This document shows positions 35,006-44,539 of a stretch of DNA of 64,000 nucleotides, piece after piece (positions within the stretch are counted from its first letter, which is position 1; each line of letters begins with the position of its first letter). This stretch comes from Sphingobium sp. TKS (GTDB lineage Bacteria; Pseudomonadota; Alphaproteobacteria; Sphingomonadales; Sphingomonadaceae): positions 2,607,001 through 2,671,000 of the forward strand of contig NZ_CP005083.1 in assembly GCF_001563265.1 (NCBI RefSeq). Reading direction: 5' to 3'. Below the pieces are notes generated by a model. The model worked only from the letters and a program-made list of their open reading frames with translations. It did no database searches and was not told the origin of the DNA. A program made the position numbers and the translations under genes.

Positions 35006-36352
35006 TTATTTCAACAGCACCAGTTCCTCGGCCATGCTCGGATGCAGGGCGACCGTGTCGTCGAATTCCTGCTTGGTCAGCCCAGCCTTCACCGCAATGG
35101 CAGCCGCCTGCAATATCTCCGGCGCATCCGGCCCGATCATGTGCAGCCCGACCACACGATTGGTCGTCGCATCCACCACCATCTTGTACAGCGCCCGCTC
35201 GTCCCGCCCGGCCAGCACATTCTTCATCGGCCGGAAATCGGAGGTATAGACCTTCACCGTCCCAAGCTTGTTCTTCGCCTGCGCCTCGGTCATGCCGACG
35301 CCCGCCAGGGGCGGATGGCTGAACACGGCGGAAGGCACGCAGTTATAATCCACGGTCCGCGGATTATCCCCGAACACCGTGTCCGCAAAGGCATGGCCCT
35401 CACGGATCGCCACCGGCGTCAGTTGCAGCCTGTCCGTGACATCGCCCACCGCATAGATGCTCTCGCAGCTCGTCCGGCTATAGTCATCGACCTTGATCGC
35501 GCCCTTCTCGTTGAGCTCGACCCCGGCATTTTCCAGCCCCAGCCCATCGACATGCGGCTGGCGCCCGGTCGCGAAGACCAGCAGGTCACAGGCCACCGGA
35601 TCGCCGCTCTTGAAACGGACGCAGAGCGTGCCGTCCTCATTCTTCTCGATCTTCTCCATCTCGGCGTTGAAGCGGAAATTGATCCCCTTCATCGTCGAAA
35701 TCTGGAGCAGCCGGTCGCGAATCTGCTCGTCATAACCGCGCAGCAGCGTGTTCGATCGGTTCACGATCGTCACATGGCTGCCGAACTGGTGGAATATGCC
35801 CGCAAATTCATTGGCGATATAGCCGCCACCCACGATCACAATCCGCTTGGGGCATTCCTCCAGATGGAAGACTTCGTTGGAAGTGACGCCATGCTCGGCG
35901 CCCTCGATCTCCGGGACGATCGGCCATGCGCCGGTCGAGACAAGGATATATTTCGCGCTGATCTCCCGCCCGCTGGCAAGCTTGACGCCATGCGGCCCGG
36001 TGATCGTCGCCCGCTCCGGGATCAGCTCGACCTTATGGCTGTCGAGCGTGTTCTTGTAGAGGCCCTCCAGCCGGTCCACATCAGCGAGCACATTGTCGCG
36101 CAACGTGGTCCATTCAAAATCGCAATCCGGCACATTCCAGCCGAAACGCCGCGCATCCTTCAGATCCTCGGCAAAATGCGCGCCGTAGATGAGGAGCTTC
36201 TTGGGCACGCAACCGCGAATGACGCAGGTGCCGCCGACGCGATATTCCTCCGCCACCGCGACCTTCGCCCCATGGGCCGCAGCCACGCGGGAAGCCCGAA
36301 CGCCGCCCGATCCCGCGCCGATGACGAAAAGGTCGAAGTCGTAGTCGCTCAT
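35006..36352 (-). CDS. gor: Glutathione-disulfide reductase
   Basis: Gor is an FAD enzyme that reduces oxidised glutathione with NADPH. It has 448 residues. FAD motif GAGSGGVRA is at about 12-20, and the redox-active disulfide C43/C48 is in GTCVIRGCVPKK. NAD(P) motif VGGGYIANEFAGIF follows in the second domain, and the C-terminal HPSMAEEL supplies the catalytic His-Glu pair. It is likely monocistronic; convergent with the dioxygenase. Confidence 0.94.
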   Translation of the reverse strand: MSDYDFDLFVIGAGSGGVRASRVAAAHGAKVAVAEEYRVGGTCVIRGCVPKKLLIYGAHFAEDLKDARRFGWNVPDCDFEWTTLRDNVLADVDRLEGLYKNTLDSHKVELIPERATITGPHGVKLASGREISAKYILVSTGAWPIVPEIEGAEHGVTSNEVFHLEECPKRIVIVGGGYIANEFAGIFHQFGSHVTIVNRSNTLLRGYDEQIRDRLLQISTMKGINFRFNAEMEKIEKNEDGTLCVRFKSGDPVACDLLVFATGRQPHVDGLGLENAGVELNEKGAIKVDDYSRTSCESIYAVGDVTDRLQLTPVAIREGHAFADTVFGDNPRTVDYNCVPSAVFSHPPLAGVGMTEAQAKNKLGTVKVYTSDFRPMKNVLAGRDERALYKMVVDATTNRVVGLHMIGPDAPEILQAAAIAVKAGLTKQEFDDTVALHPSMAEELVLLK

Positions 36353-36419
36353 ATATCTCTCCGCTGGATCGCGCTCGCATATGGAGGCTAGCCAGCGGAG
36401 TTACAAATGAGATTTGCGC

Positions 36420-37925
36420 TTATACGCCGCCAAGCGCGAGATCGATCAAGGCCATGGTCGAGGGATCAAAGCCCTTCGGCCCTTCCGCCTCGATGGACCT
36501 GGCGATTTCCTTACCCAGCTCGACGCCGAACTGATCGAAGGGATTGATCCCCATCAGCACCGCATTGGCGAAGGTCCGATGTTCATAGAAGGCGATCAGC
36601 GCGCCCAGAGCCTCCGGCGTGACATCGTCCAGCAGGATCGTGGTCGAAGGCCGGTTGCCCGGATAGGCCCGCGCCGGATCGGCCGCATTGTCCTTGCCCC
36701 GCAGCAAGGCCGCGCCCTGCGCGAAGCAGTTGACCAGCAATGCCCGGTGATGCGCCGGATCAAGCGCATGGCCCGGATCGATGGAGGCGATGAACTCGAC
36801 CGGCGCCAGGATCGTGCCCTGATGCAGCAACTGGAACACCGCATGCTGCGCATCGGTACCCACGCCGCCCCAGGTGATCGCCGCCGTCGGCCCATCGACA
36901 GGTTGACCATCGCGCGTCACGCTCTTGCCGTTGCTCTCCATTTCGAGCTGCTGGAGATAGGAGGGCAGCAGCCGCAACCGCTCGTCATAGGCGAACAAGG
37001 CCCGCGTCTGGCAACCCAGAACCCGCGTATAATATTGGTCGACAAAGGCCGCGATGAGCGGCGCATTGGCCTTCGGCTCCGCCAGACGGAAATGCCGGTC
37101 CATCGCCGCCGCGCCTTCCAGCAGGCTCTCGAAAGCGTCCCAACCCAGCGCCAGAGCCGCCGGAAACCCGATCGAAGACCAGAGCGAATAACGCCCCCCC
37201 ACGCTTTCCGCAAAGGGCAACACCCGCGTTTCATCGACGCCCCACTCGATCGCCTTTTCCGGCGAGGCGGTCAGCGCGATCACTCGGCCATAGGGATCAT
37301 CCACCCCGGCCTCGACCATCCAGTTGATCGCGCTCGCGGCGTTCAGCATGGTTTCGGTGGTCGTGAACGTCTTGGAGGCCACGGCGATCAGCGTCGCCTC
37401 CGGATCGAAACGCGAAATCGCCCGCTCCAGCGCGGTGCCGTCGACATTCGACACGATGGCGACGTCATAGCGCGCACCATCGCCGCCCAGCGCATCGATG
37501 ATCAGGTCCGGCCCCAGAGCCGACCCGCCAATGCCGATATGCAGAATATGCCGGATCGGTCCCAGCGCATCGCCTTCGATGGCGTCGATCAGCGCCCGCA
37601 TCCGGGCATGGAACATCTTGGCCCGCGCCACGCTGTCGGCATTGCCCTCGCCGCGCTCGGCGGGATGCTCGGCGGCGCGGCCCTCGGTGTTGTTGACCGC
37701 CTCCCCCGCGAACAGCGCGTCACGCTGCGCGGCAAAGCCCTTTTCCTCGGCCAGCTTCAGAAAGCCGTCGAGCAGCGCATCCGTCAGATGCGTCTTCGAC
37801 CAATCGAAGCGGATCGGCCCTTGGGTCAGAGTGAACTTGCTCAGCCGGTCGGGATCGGTGGTGAAGATGGACTTGAGATCGGCCTGGGGAAGAGCCGCAA
37901 GCGCTGCCAGTGCAGGGCTGGACAT
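36420..37925 (-). CDS. pgi: Glucose-6-phosphate isomerase
   Basis: Pgi interconverts glucose 6-phosphate and fructose 6-phosphate. It has 501 residues. The signature SVGGRYSLWSSIG and the sugar-phosphate site HIGIGGSALGPDLI are present, with GVGTDAQHAVFQLLHQG near the active site histidine. ATG 37925 has AAGGA 9 bases upstream; the longer frame crosses the region upstream of lepB without family sequence. It is divergent from lepB across a 236-base gap in which I see no gene, only a weak TTGACG-type promoter. Confidence 0.95.
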   Translation of the reverse strand: MSSPALAALAALPQADLKSIFTTDPDRLSKFTLTQGPIRFDWSKTHLTDALLDGFLKLAEEKGFAAQRDALFAGEAVNNTEGRAAEHPAERGEGNADSVARAKMFHARMRALIDAIEGDALGPIRHILHIGIGGSALGPDLIIDALGGDGARYDVAIVSNVDGTALERAISRFDPEATLIAVASKTFTTTETMLNAASAINWMVEAGVDDPYGRVIALTASPEKAIEWGVDETRVLPFAESVGGRYSLWSSIGFPAALALGWDAFESLLEGAAAMDRHFRLAEPKANAPLIAAFVDQYYTRVLGCQTRALFAYDERLRLLPSYLQQLEMESNGKSVTRDGQPVDGPTAAITWGGVGTDAQHAVFQLLHQGTILAPVEFIASIDPGHALDPAHHRALLVNCFAQGAALLRGKDNAADPARAYPGNRPSTTILLDDVTPEALGALIAFYEHRTFANAVLMGINPFDQFGVELGKEIARSIEAEGPKGFDPSTMALIDLALGGV

Positions 37926-38161
37926 TGGGGAATATCCTTCATTCATTTGCCGTTGATCGATACCGACGCTGCACCTGTCGATTCTTGCCCATCCTAGCCA
38001 AGTCGTTCCGCTATTGCACCGTTCAGGCAGAAAAATCAGGTCGTGAAGGTCCATCAAGTGATGATCGCTTGGTCTCTAGCGCGCTTGACGGCGGCTTTAC
38101 GAACCCGCAAAAGCCGCGACGGCCTGTTTTCAGGGCGAATTGAAGGAAAAGACGACCAAGC

Positions 38162-38983
38162 ATGAGCGCAAAATCCGAAACGCGGGATTTCCTCTGGTTT
38201 CTCGCAAAGCTGGCGGTGTTCGTCTTCATCCTGCGAAGCTTCATCGTTTCGCCCTTCAACATCCCGTCGGAATCGATGCAGCCGCGCCTGTTGATCGGGG
38301 ACTATCTGCTGGTGGCGAAATGGCCCTATGGCTATTCGCGCTACTCGCTGCCCTTCGGCATTCCGCTGATCCCCGGCCGCATCCTTGCCTCGACGCCCCA
38401 GCGCGGCGACGTGGTGGTGTTCAAGGCGCCGCCGAACCAGAAGAACGACTATATCAAGCGCGTCATCGGCTTGCCGGGCGACATGATCTCCGTGCGCAGC
38501 GGCACCGTCTACCTGAATGGTCAGGCCATTCCAAAGCAGAAGGTGGCGGACCTCGTCATTCCCGTCACGCCCAATATGGAAGACGCGGCCGCCAAGGAAG
38601 GCAGCCCCTCCCCCTGCTATCGCCCGAAGTTCGAGGAGGTCGTGTCCAGCGGCCGTCAGTGCCGTTACCCGCAATATCGCGAGACGCTTCCGGGCGGCAA
38701 AAGCTACAATGTCCTCGATCTGGTGCCGGACGGCGCGGCTGACGACCGCGACACGGTGGTGGTGCCCGAAGGCCATCTCTTCATGATGGGCGACAATCGC
38801 GACCGCAGCGCCGACAGCCGCTTCCCGGCGGTCGACGGCGGCGGCATCGGCCTTGTCCCGGAGGAAAATCTGGTCGGCAAGGCGATGATTTCCGTCTTCT
38901 CCACCGATGGCAGCGCCAACTGGCTGCTCCCCTGGACCTGGTTCACCGCGGCGCGCTGGAGCCGAATTGGGGAAGGATTTTGA
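38162..38983 (+). CDS. lepB: Signal peptidase I
   Basis: LepB removes signal peptides from exported proteins at the periplasmic face of the inner membrane. It has 273 residues. One membrane anchor covers about 10-29, then the nucleophile S38 in IPSESMQP, general base K99 in KRVIGLPGD, and the GDNRDRSADSR box near the C-terminus. It is the first gene of the lepB-rnc-era cluster and overlaps rnc by 4 bases. Confidence 0.96.
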   Translation: MSAKSETRDFLWFLAKLAVFVFILRSFIVSPFNIPSESMQPRLLIGDYLLVAKWPYGYSRYSLPFGIPLIPGRILASTPQRGDVVVFKAPPNQKNDYIKRVIGLPGDMISVRSGTVYLNGQAIPKQKVADLVIPVTPNMEDAAAKEGSPSPCYRPKFEEVVSSGRQCRYPQYRETLPGGKSYNVLDLVPDGAADDRDTVVVPEGHLFMMGDNRDRSADSRFPAVDGGGIGLVPEENLVGKAMISVFSTDGSANWLLPWTWFTAARWSRIGEGF

Positions 38984-39651
38984 CCAAAGCCGACACGGAT
39001 GGCTGGCTCAAGGCGCTGATCGGCCGCGCGCCGAAAGACCCCGTCGCCTTTAACCAGGCGCTGACCCATGGCAGCGCCAATGCGACCAATTACGAGCGGC
39101 TGGAATTTCTCGGAGACCGCATTCTCGGTCTATTGATCGCTGAATGGGTCTATGACCGCTTTTCAAGCGAACCGGAAGGCAAGCTCTCCCGCCGCTTCAA
39201 CGCCCTCGTTTCGGGCGAAACCTGTGCCGAGGTAGCCCGGTCTGCCGGAGTTCCAACCCATCTCGTCCTTGGCAAGCAAGCCCGGGACGATGGCGCGACC
39301 GACAGCGACAATGTGCTGGGCGACGTCATGGAAGCGCTGATCGGCGCTCTCTACCTCGAAGGGGGTCTTGAAGAAGCCCGCACCCTTGTCCGCCGTCTCT
39401 GGGGCGATCGTGTCGACACGCAGGCGACCGCGCCCAAACATCCCAAGTCCACACTTCAGGAATGGGCCGCCGCCAACAAGCGCAAGCCCCCCGAATATGC
39501 GCTGACCGACCGATCCGGCCCGCACCATGCGCTGAAGTTCACCGTAACGGTCTCGATCAAGGGCGCGGGCGAAGCGAGCGCGACGGGCGGCTCGAAGCAG
39601 GAGGCCGAAACCGCCGCTGCCAAGGCGCTGTTGGATAAGCTGGCAGAATAA
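38980..39651 (+). CDS. rnc: Ribonuclease III
   Basis: RNase III cleaves double-stranded RNA in rRNA maturation and mRNA decay. It has 223 residues. Signature ERLEFLGDRIL (39-49) with E42 and D46, and a second metal pair D115/E118 in DVMEALIGALYLEGG. The C-terminal dsRNA-binding domain starts near KSTLQEWAA. The start is TTG 38980, overlapping the lepB stop, after GGGGAAGG. A 21-bp perfect hairpin follows the stop, itself a possible substrate. Confidence 0.95.
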   Translation: MTKADTDGWLKALIGRAPKDPVAFNQALTHGSANATNYERLEFLGDRILGLLIAEWVYDRFSSEPEGKLSRRFNALVSGETCAEVARSAGVPTHLVLGKQARDDGATDSDNVLGDVMEALIGALYLEGGLEEARTLVRRLWGDRVDTQATAPKHPKSTLQEWAAANKRKPPEYALTDRSGPHHALKFTVTVSIKGAGEASATGGSKQEAETAAAKALLDKLAE

Positions 39652-39671
39652 CCGCATTTTTATGCTATGAC

Positions 39672-39720
39672 GTGCGCCTGCGAAGGCACTGGTCTCGTTC
39701 CAGTGCCTTCGCAGGCGCAC
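39672..39720. repeat. Perfect 21-bp hairpin between rnc and era
   Basis: GTGCGCCTGCGAAGGCACTG (extended by one G to 39692) pairs without mismatch with 39700-39720 around loop TCTCGTT. It has no T-run, so it is not a standard terminator. Its length suits RNase III cleavage, but it also resembles GCAGG/CCTGC-rich dispersed palindromes such as 55685-55746. Confidence 0.85.
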
Positions 39721-39745
39721 ATTGGACGATCCAAATGGAGTTAGT

Positions 39746-40654
39746 TTGACAACCGATCTCGATAATCAGCACTGCGGCGTCATCGCCATTGTCGGCGCCC
39801 CGAATGCGGGCAAATCCACGTTGGTGAACGCCCTTGTCGGCCAGAAGGTGGCGATCACAAGCCCCAAGGCACAGACGACCCGTACCCGCGTCATGGGCGT
39901 GGCGATCGAGGGCGACACGCAGATGGTGCTGGTCGACACCCCCGGCATTTTCGCGCCCAAGCGCCGCCTCGACCGCGCCATGGTGCAGGCGGCATGGGGT
40001 GGAGCTCAGGGCGCTGACCTGATCGCGCTGGTCGTCGATGGGAAGGCGGGCCTGGGCGCGAAGATGGAACCCATCATCAACGCTCTGGCCGCCCGGCCGG
40101 AGAAGAAGTGGCTGATCCTCAACAAGGTCGATATCGCCATCAAGGAAAAGCTGCTGGTCCATACCCAGCGGCTCTACGAACAGCTCGACATAGCCGAGAC
40201 TTTCTTCGTTTCCGCCGCGACCGGCGATGGCCTGCCCGAGCTGAAAAGCGCCTTCGCCAAAACCATGCCGGAAGGCCCTTGGCACTTCCCGGAGGATCAG
40301 GTGTCCGACGCCACCGACCGCATGCTGGCGGCGGAGATCACGCGTGAGCAGCTCTATCACCAGCTTCACGCCGAACTTCCCTATGCCGCCGCCGTCGACA
40401 CGGAAAAATATAGCGAACGCGAGGATGGTTCAGTCGAAATCCACCAACAGATCCTGGTCGGCCGGTCCAGCCAGCGCGCCATCGTGCTCGGCAAGGGCGG
40501 CCAGCGTCTCAAGGAAATCGGCTCAAAGGCCCGCGCCGAATTGGCGAACCTGCTGGGCGTCAAGGTCCACCTCTACCTCCACGTCAAGGTGAAGGAAGAC
40601 TGGGAGGACGACCGGTTCATCTACCGGGATATCGGGCTGGACTGGGTGGAGTAG
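39746..40654 (+). CDS. era: GTPase Era
   Basis: Era is an essential GTPase that binds 16S rRNA during 30S assembly. It has 302 residues. G1 is GAPNAGKS (17-24), G3 DTPGIF, G4 NKVD and the switch region TTRTRVMGV. The C-terminal KH domain contains GKGGQRLKEIGSKARAEL. The start is TTG 39746 with GGAG 5 bases upstream; an in-frame TTG at 39722 sits just beside the hairpin. Its position after rnc is the standard order in many bacteria. Confidence 0.96.
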   Translation: MTTDLDNQHCGVIAIVGAPNAGKSTLVNALVGQKVAITSPKAQTTRTRVMGVAIEGDTQMVLVDTPGIFAPKRRLDRAMVQAAWGGAQGADLIALVVDGKAGLGAKMEPIINALAARPEKKWLILNKVDIAIKEKLLVHTQRLYEQLDIAETFFVSAATGDGLPELKSAFAKTMPEGPWHFPEDQVSDATDRMLAAEITREQLYHQLHAELPYAAAVDTEKYSEREDGSVEIHQQILVGRSSQRAIVLGKGGQRLKEIGSKARAELANLLGVKVHLYLHVKVKEDWEDDRFIYRDIGLDWVE

Positions 40655-40691
40655 GGCGCCCAATCAATCAAACCCCAATTAATCAAACCAT

Positions 40692-40781
40692 CGTCATCCC
40701 CGCGAAAGCGGGGATCCATCTCCTTTACGTTGAGCTTGGCGCAAGGTTGAGAAATGGATTCCCGCCTTCGCGGGAATGACG
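40692..40781. repeat. 90-bp repeat with two hairpins (copy 2 of CGTCATTCCCGC family)
   Basis: Outer ends CGTCAT and ATGACG are complementary. The first hairpin is ATCCCCGC/GCGGGGAT with a GAAA loop; the second is ATTCCCGC/GCGGGAAT with loop CTTC. It shares the CCATCTCC motif and length with the copy at 17147-17235, and lies between convergent era and topA. Confidence 0.75.
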
Positions 40782-40788
40782 AAGTTGA

Positions 40789-43341
40789 TTATTCCGCCGC
40801 CACCTTCTTCTTGGCCGGAGCCTTCTTGGCAGCAGGCTTCTTCGCCGCAGCCTTTTTCGCAGGCGCCTTCTTCCCCTTCTTCGCAGGCGCCGCAGCAGCC
40901 CGCGCATCGATCAATTGCGCCGCCTCCTCCAGCGTCAAGGCATCCTGCTCGACGGTCTTGGGCAGCGTCGCATTGGTCGTGCCGTCGGTCACATAAGGCC
41001 CATAGCGCCCCGCCATCAGCTTGATCTCTGCCTCCGTGCGCGGATGCTTGCCCAGCACCTTGAGCGGCTCCCGCGAGGATGAGCCACGCCCGCCCTTGTT
41101 CGCCGCATCGGCCAGCTTGGCCACGGCACTGTTCATGCCCACCTCGAAAATCTCGGCGGTGGAGGAGAGCCGCCCATATTTGCCGTCATGCAGCAGATAA
41201 GGCCCGAAGCGCCCGATATTGGCGACGATCGGCTTGCCCGTCTCCGGATGCAGCCCAATTTCACGCGGCAGGCTGAGCAGCTTCACCGCCCAGTCGAGCG
41301 TCATTTCACCATCGGGCAAATCCTTGGGGATGGAGCCGCGCTTGGCCTCCTTGCCCTCGCCCATCTCGATATAGGGACCGAAGCGCCCGGACTTCCTGAC
41401 GATGTCCTGCCCGGTTTCGGGATGCTGGCCCAGCACCTCCGGCCCGCTATCCTCGCCGCCTTCCTTGCCGCCCGGCTGCCCGAACTTGCGCGTAAATTTG
41501 CACTCGGGATAGTTGGAACAGGCGATGAACGCGCCAAAACGCCCGCCACGCAGCGACAACTGCCCTTCGCCACACATAGGGCAGGCACGCGGATTGCTGC
41601 CGTCCGCCTTAGGCGGGAACAGCATCGGCTCCAGGAACTTGTCCAGTTCGGCAGTGATGTCGGAAGGCTTCTGCTCCATCACCTCGGCGGTCTTTGGCTT
41701 GAAGTCGCGCCAAAAGGCTTCCAGCACCGCCTGCCACTGGGCACGGCCGCCGGAAATCTCGTCCAGCTCATCTTCAAGGCCCGCCGTGAAGTCATAGGAC
41801 ACGTAACGCTCGAAGAAACGTTCGAGGAAGGCCGTCACCAGCCGCCCGCTCTCCTCCGCGAAGAAGCGGTTCTTCTCGATCCGCACATAGTCGCGGTCCT
41901 TGAGCACCTGAAGCGTCGAGGCATAGGTGGACGGACGCCCGATCCCCAATTCCTCCAGCTTTTTCACAAGGCTCGCTTCCGAATAGCGCGGCGGCGGCTG
42001 CGTGAAATGCTGCTCGGCCATCACCTTCTTCTTGGCCGGCGCGTCGCCCGTCGCCATGCGCGGCAGCAGCTTGCTGTCATCGTCTTCCGTGTCGTCCCGG
42101 CCTTCTTCGTAAAGCGCCAGGAAGCCGGGGAAGATCACGACTTGTCCCGTCGCGCGCAGGCCATGCTGTCCGGTGCCATCCACCAGATCGATCGTCGTCC
42201 GCTCCAGCCGTGCCGAAGCCATCTGGCTCGCCAGCGCCCGCTTGAAGATCAGGTCGTAAAGCCGCGCATGATCGCCCGACCCCACCTTGTCCCGATAAAA
42301 TTCGGTCGGGCGAATGGCCTCGTGCGCTTCCTGCGCATTCTTCGCCTTGGTCTGATATTGGCGCGGCTTTTCGGGCAGATAGCCGCCGTCATAGCGCTCC
42401 GCGATCGCCTTGCGCGCGGCGGAAATGGCGCTGCCGTCCATCTGCACGCCATCGGTACGCATGTAAGTGATCGCGCCATCCTCATAGAGCTGCTGCGCGA
42501 TCCGCATCGTATGGCTGGCCGAGAAGCCGAGCTTGCGCGCCGCCTCCTGCTGGAGCGTCGAAGTCGTGAAAGGCGGCGGAGGATTGCGCGAAACCGGCTT
42601 GGTCTCGACCTTCTCGACGGTGAAACGCCCGGCCTCCACGTCCGCCTTGGCGGCCATGGCGTCGCCTTCCTTGCCGATCGTCAGCCGCTCGATCTTCTCG
42701 CCGCGCCAGCGCACCAGCCTCGCGACAAAAGCCTGCCCGCCCTGCTCCATCTCGGCCGCGACCGACCAATATTCTTGAGCGACGAAGCTCTCGATCTCGC
42801 GCTCGCGCTCCACGACCAGGCGCAGCGCCACCGACTGCACGCGCCCCGCCGATTTCGCGCCGGGCAGTTTTCGCCACAACACTGGCGACAGGGTGAAGCC
42901 CACCAGATAGTCGAGCGCCCGCCGCGCCCGATAGGCGTCGATCAAATCCTCATCCAAGGCACGCGGCTGCGCCATCGCCTCGGTCACCGCCTGCTTGGTG
43001 ATCGCGTTGAAGGTCACGCGGTCCACCTTGGCGGGCAGCGCCTTCTTGGCGCGCAGCACCTCCTGCACATGCCAACTGATCGCCTCACCCTCGCGATCAG
43101 GGTCAGTCGCCAGGATCAGGCGCGTCGCCTTCCGGGCTTCGTCGGTAATGGCCTTGAGCTGCTTGCCCTTGTCGCCATAATTTTCCCACTGCATGGCAAA
43201 GCCCGCATCGGGATCGACCGACCCGTCCTTGGCGGGCAAGTCGCGGATATGACCATAGCTCGCAAGCACATGGAAATCGCCACCCAGATATTTCTCGATG
43301 GTCTTCGCCTTGGCGGGCGATTCAACGATGACAAGCTGCAT
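40789..43341 (-). CDS. topA: DNA topoisomerase I
   Basis: TopA is a type IA topoisomerase that relaxes negative supercoils through a transient DNA-tyrosine link. It has 850 residues. The TOPRIM start LVIVESPAKAKTIEKYL is followed by TDPDREGEAISWH. The catalytic tyrosine is Y293 in AITYMRTDG. One C4 zinc finger is visible (CPMCGEG ... ACSNYPEC), then several topoisomerase C-terminal repeats. A Lys/Ala tail, KKAAAKKPAAKKAPAKKK, suggests DNA contact. It is followed on the minus strand, upstream, by dprA. Confidence 0.96.
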   Translation of the reverse strand: MQLVIVESPAKAKTIEKYLGGDFHVLASYGHIRDLPAKDGSVDPDAGFAMQWENYGDKGKQLKAITDEARKATRLILATDPDREGEAISWHVQEVLRAKKALPAKVDRVTFNAITKQAVTEAMAQPRALDEDLIDAYRARRALDYLVGFTLSPVLWRKLPGAKSAGRVQSVALRLVVEREREIESFVAQEYWSVAAEMEQGGQAFVARLVRWRGEKIERLTIGKEGDAMAAKADVEAGRFTVEKVETKPVSRNPPPPFTTSTLQQEAARKLGFSASHTMRIAQQLYEDGAITYMRTDGVQMDGSAISAARKAIAERYDGGYLPEKPRQYQTKAKNAQEAHEAIRPTEFYRDKVGSGDHARLYDLIFKRALASQMASARLERTTIDLVDGTGQHGLRATGQVVIFPGFLALYEEGRDDTEDDDSKLLPRMATGDAPAKKKVMAEQHFTQPPPRYSEASLVKKLEELGIGRPSTYASTLQVLKDRDYVRIEKNRFFAEESGRLVTAFLERFFERYVSYDFTAGLEDELDEISGGRAQWQAVLEAFWRDFKPKTAEVMEQKPSDITAELDKFLEPMLFPPKADGSNPRACPMCGEGQLSLRGGRFGAFIACSNYPECKFTRKFGQPGGKEGGEDSGPEVLGQHPETGQDIVRKSGRFGPYIEMGEGKEAKRGSIPKDLPDGEMTLDWAVKLLSLPREIGLHPETGKPIVANIGRFGPYLLHDGKYGRLSSTAEIFEVGMNSAVAKLADAANKGGRGSSSREPLKVLGKHPRTEAEIKLMAGRYGPYVTDGTTNATLPKTVEQDALTLEEAAQLIDARAAAAPAKKGKKAPAKKAAAKKPAAKKAPAKKKVAAE

Positions 43342-43456
43342 TCATGCCTCGATTAAAAAATCTCTCACGTACACGCGCGAGTCTGAAAGCTGTTGGCGCC
43401 CCGCGTCAAGCGCCAGCGATGTAGGCGGAGTTCACCCCCGGCGCCAGTGCGCAGGA

Positions 43457-44539
43457 TCATGAAATGCTGACCTTTCCGCCCGCATGCCGCTCCAGCCGGG
43501 CCGCGAGTTCCAGTTCCAGCAGCACGGTCTGCACCAGTGCGGGGCCAAGGCCCGACAGTCGGATCAGCTCATCCACCGGCACAGGGGCAGGCCCCAGCAG
43601 GGCAATGACCGCCGCCCGCTCCCGCTCGGCCACATCGCAGGATGGCGGTTCGCCCGCAAAATCCGCTCCGGCCTGACGCACCATGCGGGAATCGATCGCG
43701 CCGATCGCCTCGATCACGTCGGCGGCGTTCTGGACCAGCACCGCGCCCTCGCGGATCAACTGGTTGCAGCCCTGCGCACGCGGATCGAGCGGCGATCCGG
43801 GCACCGCCATCACCTCCCGCCCCGCCTCGCCAGCCAGACGCGCCGTGATCAGGGAACCGGACTTGGGCGCGGCTTCGACGACGACGGTCCCCTTGGCCAG
43901 CCCGGCGATGATCCTGTTCCGCGCCGGAAATTGCCGGGCGAGGGGCTGCGTACCGGGAGGATGTTCGGTCACGACCAGTCCTTCGCTCGCCAGTTGCTCC
44001 TGCAATTCGGCGTTTTCGGGAGGAAAAGCGATGTCGATGCCGCAGGCGATGACAGCTATGGTGCCGCTCTCCAACGAACCCTGATGCGCGGCCGTATCGA
44101 TCCCTCGCGCCAGTCCCGACACCACGACTGCCCCGCGCTGCCCCAGATCCTGCGCCAGCATCCGCGCAAAGCGGCAGGCCGCCGCTGAGGCATTGCGCGC
44201 TCCCACCATCGCCACGCATTCCCGCGCCGCCAGCGAGACATCGCCCCGCACGATCAGCGCAGGCGGAGCGCCCTCCATCTGGTCCAGCAGGAAGGGATAG
44301 TCGGCATCCCCCATGATCAGATAACGCCCGCCCACGGCCCGGCTGCGCGCGATCTCCTGCTCGACGGTCTTTGCGTCGATGATGCTTGCCTTGCCGCCGC
44401 CACGCGCCGCCAGATCGGGCAGAGCCTGCAAAGCCTCCCCCGCCGATCCGAAGCGCGCCATCAACTGGCGGAATGTCACAGGCCCGATGCGCGGCGAGCG
44501 GATCAGGCGCAGGCGGTTGAACCGCTCCTGCTCGCTCAT
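43457..44539 (-). CDS. dprA: DNA-processing protein DprA
   Basis: DprA loads RecA on incoming single-stranded DNA during transformation. It has 360 residues. The Rossmann core contains MVGARNAS (111-118) and SGLARGIDTAAH (141-152), with FPARNRIIAGL and SGSLITARLAGE further on. The C-terminal winged helix ends the protein. The ATG at 44539 overlaps the plsY stop by 3 bases. The topA-dprA-plsY order is typical of alphaproteobacteria. Confidence 0.94.
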   Translation of the reverse strand: MSEQERFNRLRLIRSPRIGPVTFRQLMARFGSAGEALQALPDLAARGGGKASIIDAKTVEQEIARSRAVGGRYLIMGDADYPFLLDQMEGAPPALIVRGDVSLAARECVAMVGARNASAAACRFARMLAQDLGQRGAVVVSGLARGIDTAAHQGSLESGTIAVIACGIDIAFPPENAELQEQLASEGLVVTEHPPGTQPLARQFPARNRIIAGLAKGTVVVEAAPKSGSLITARLAGEAGREVMAVPGSPLDPRAQGCNQLIREGAVLVQNAADVIEAIGAIDSRMVRQAGADFAGEPPSCDVAERERAAVIALLGPAPVPVDELIRLSGLGPALVQTVLLELELAARLERHAGGKVSIS

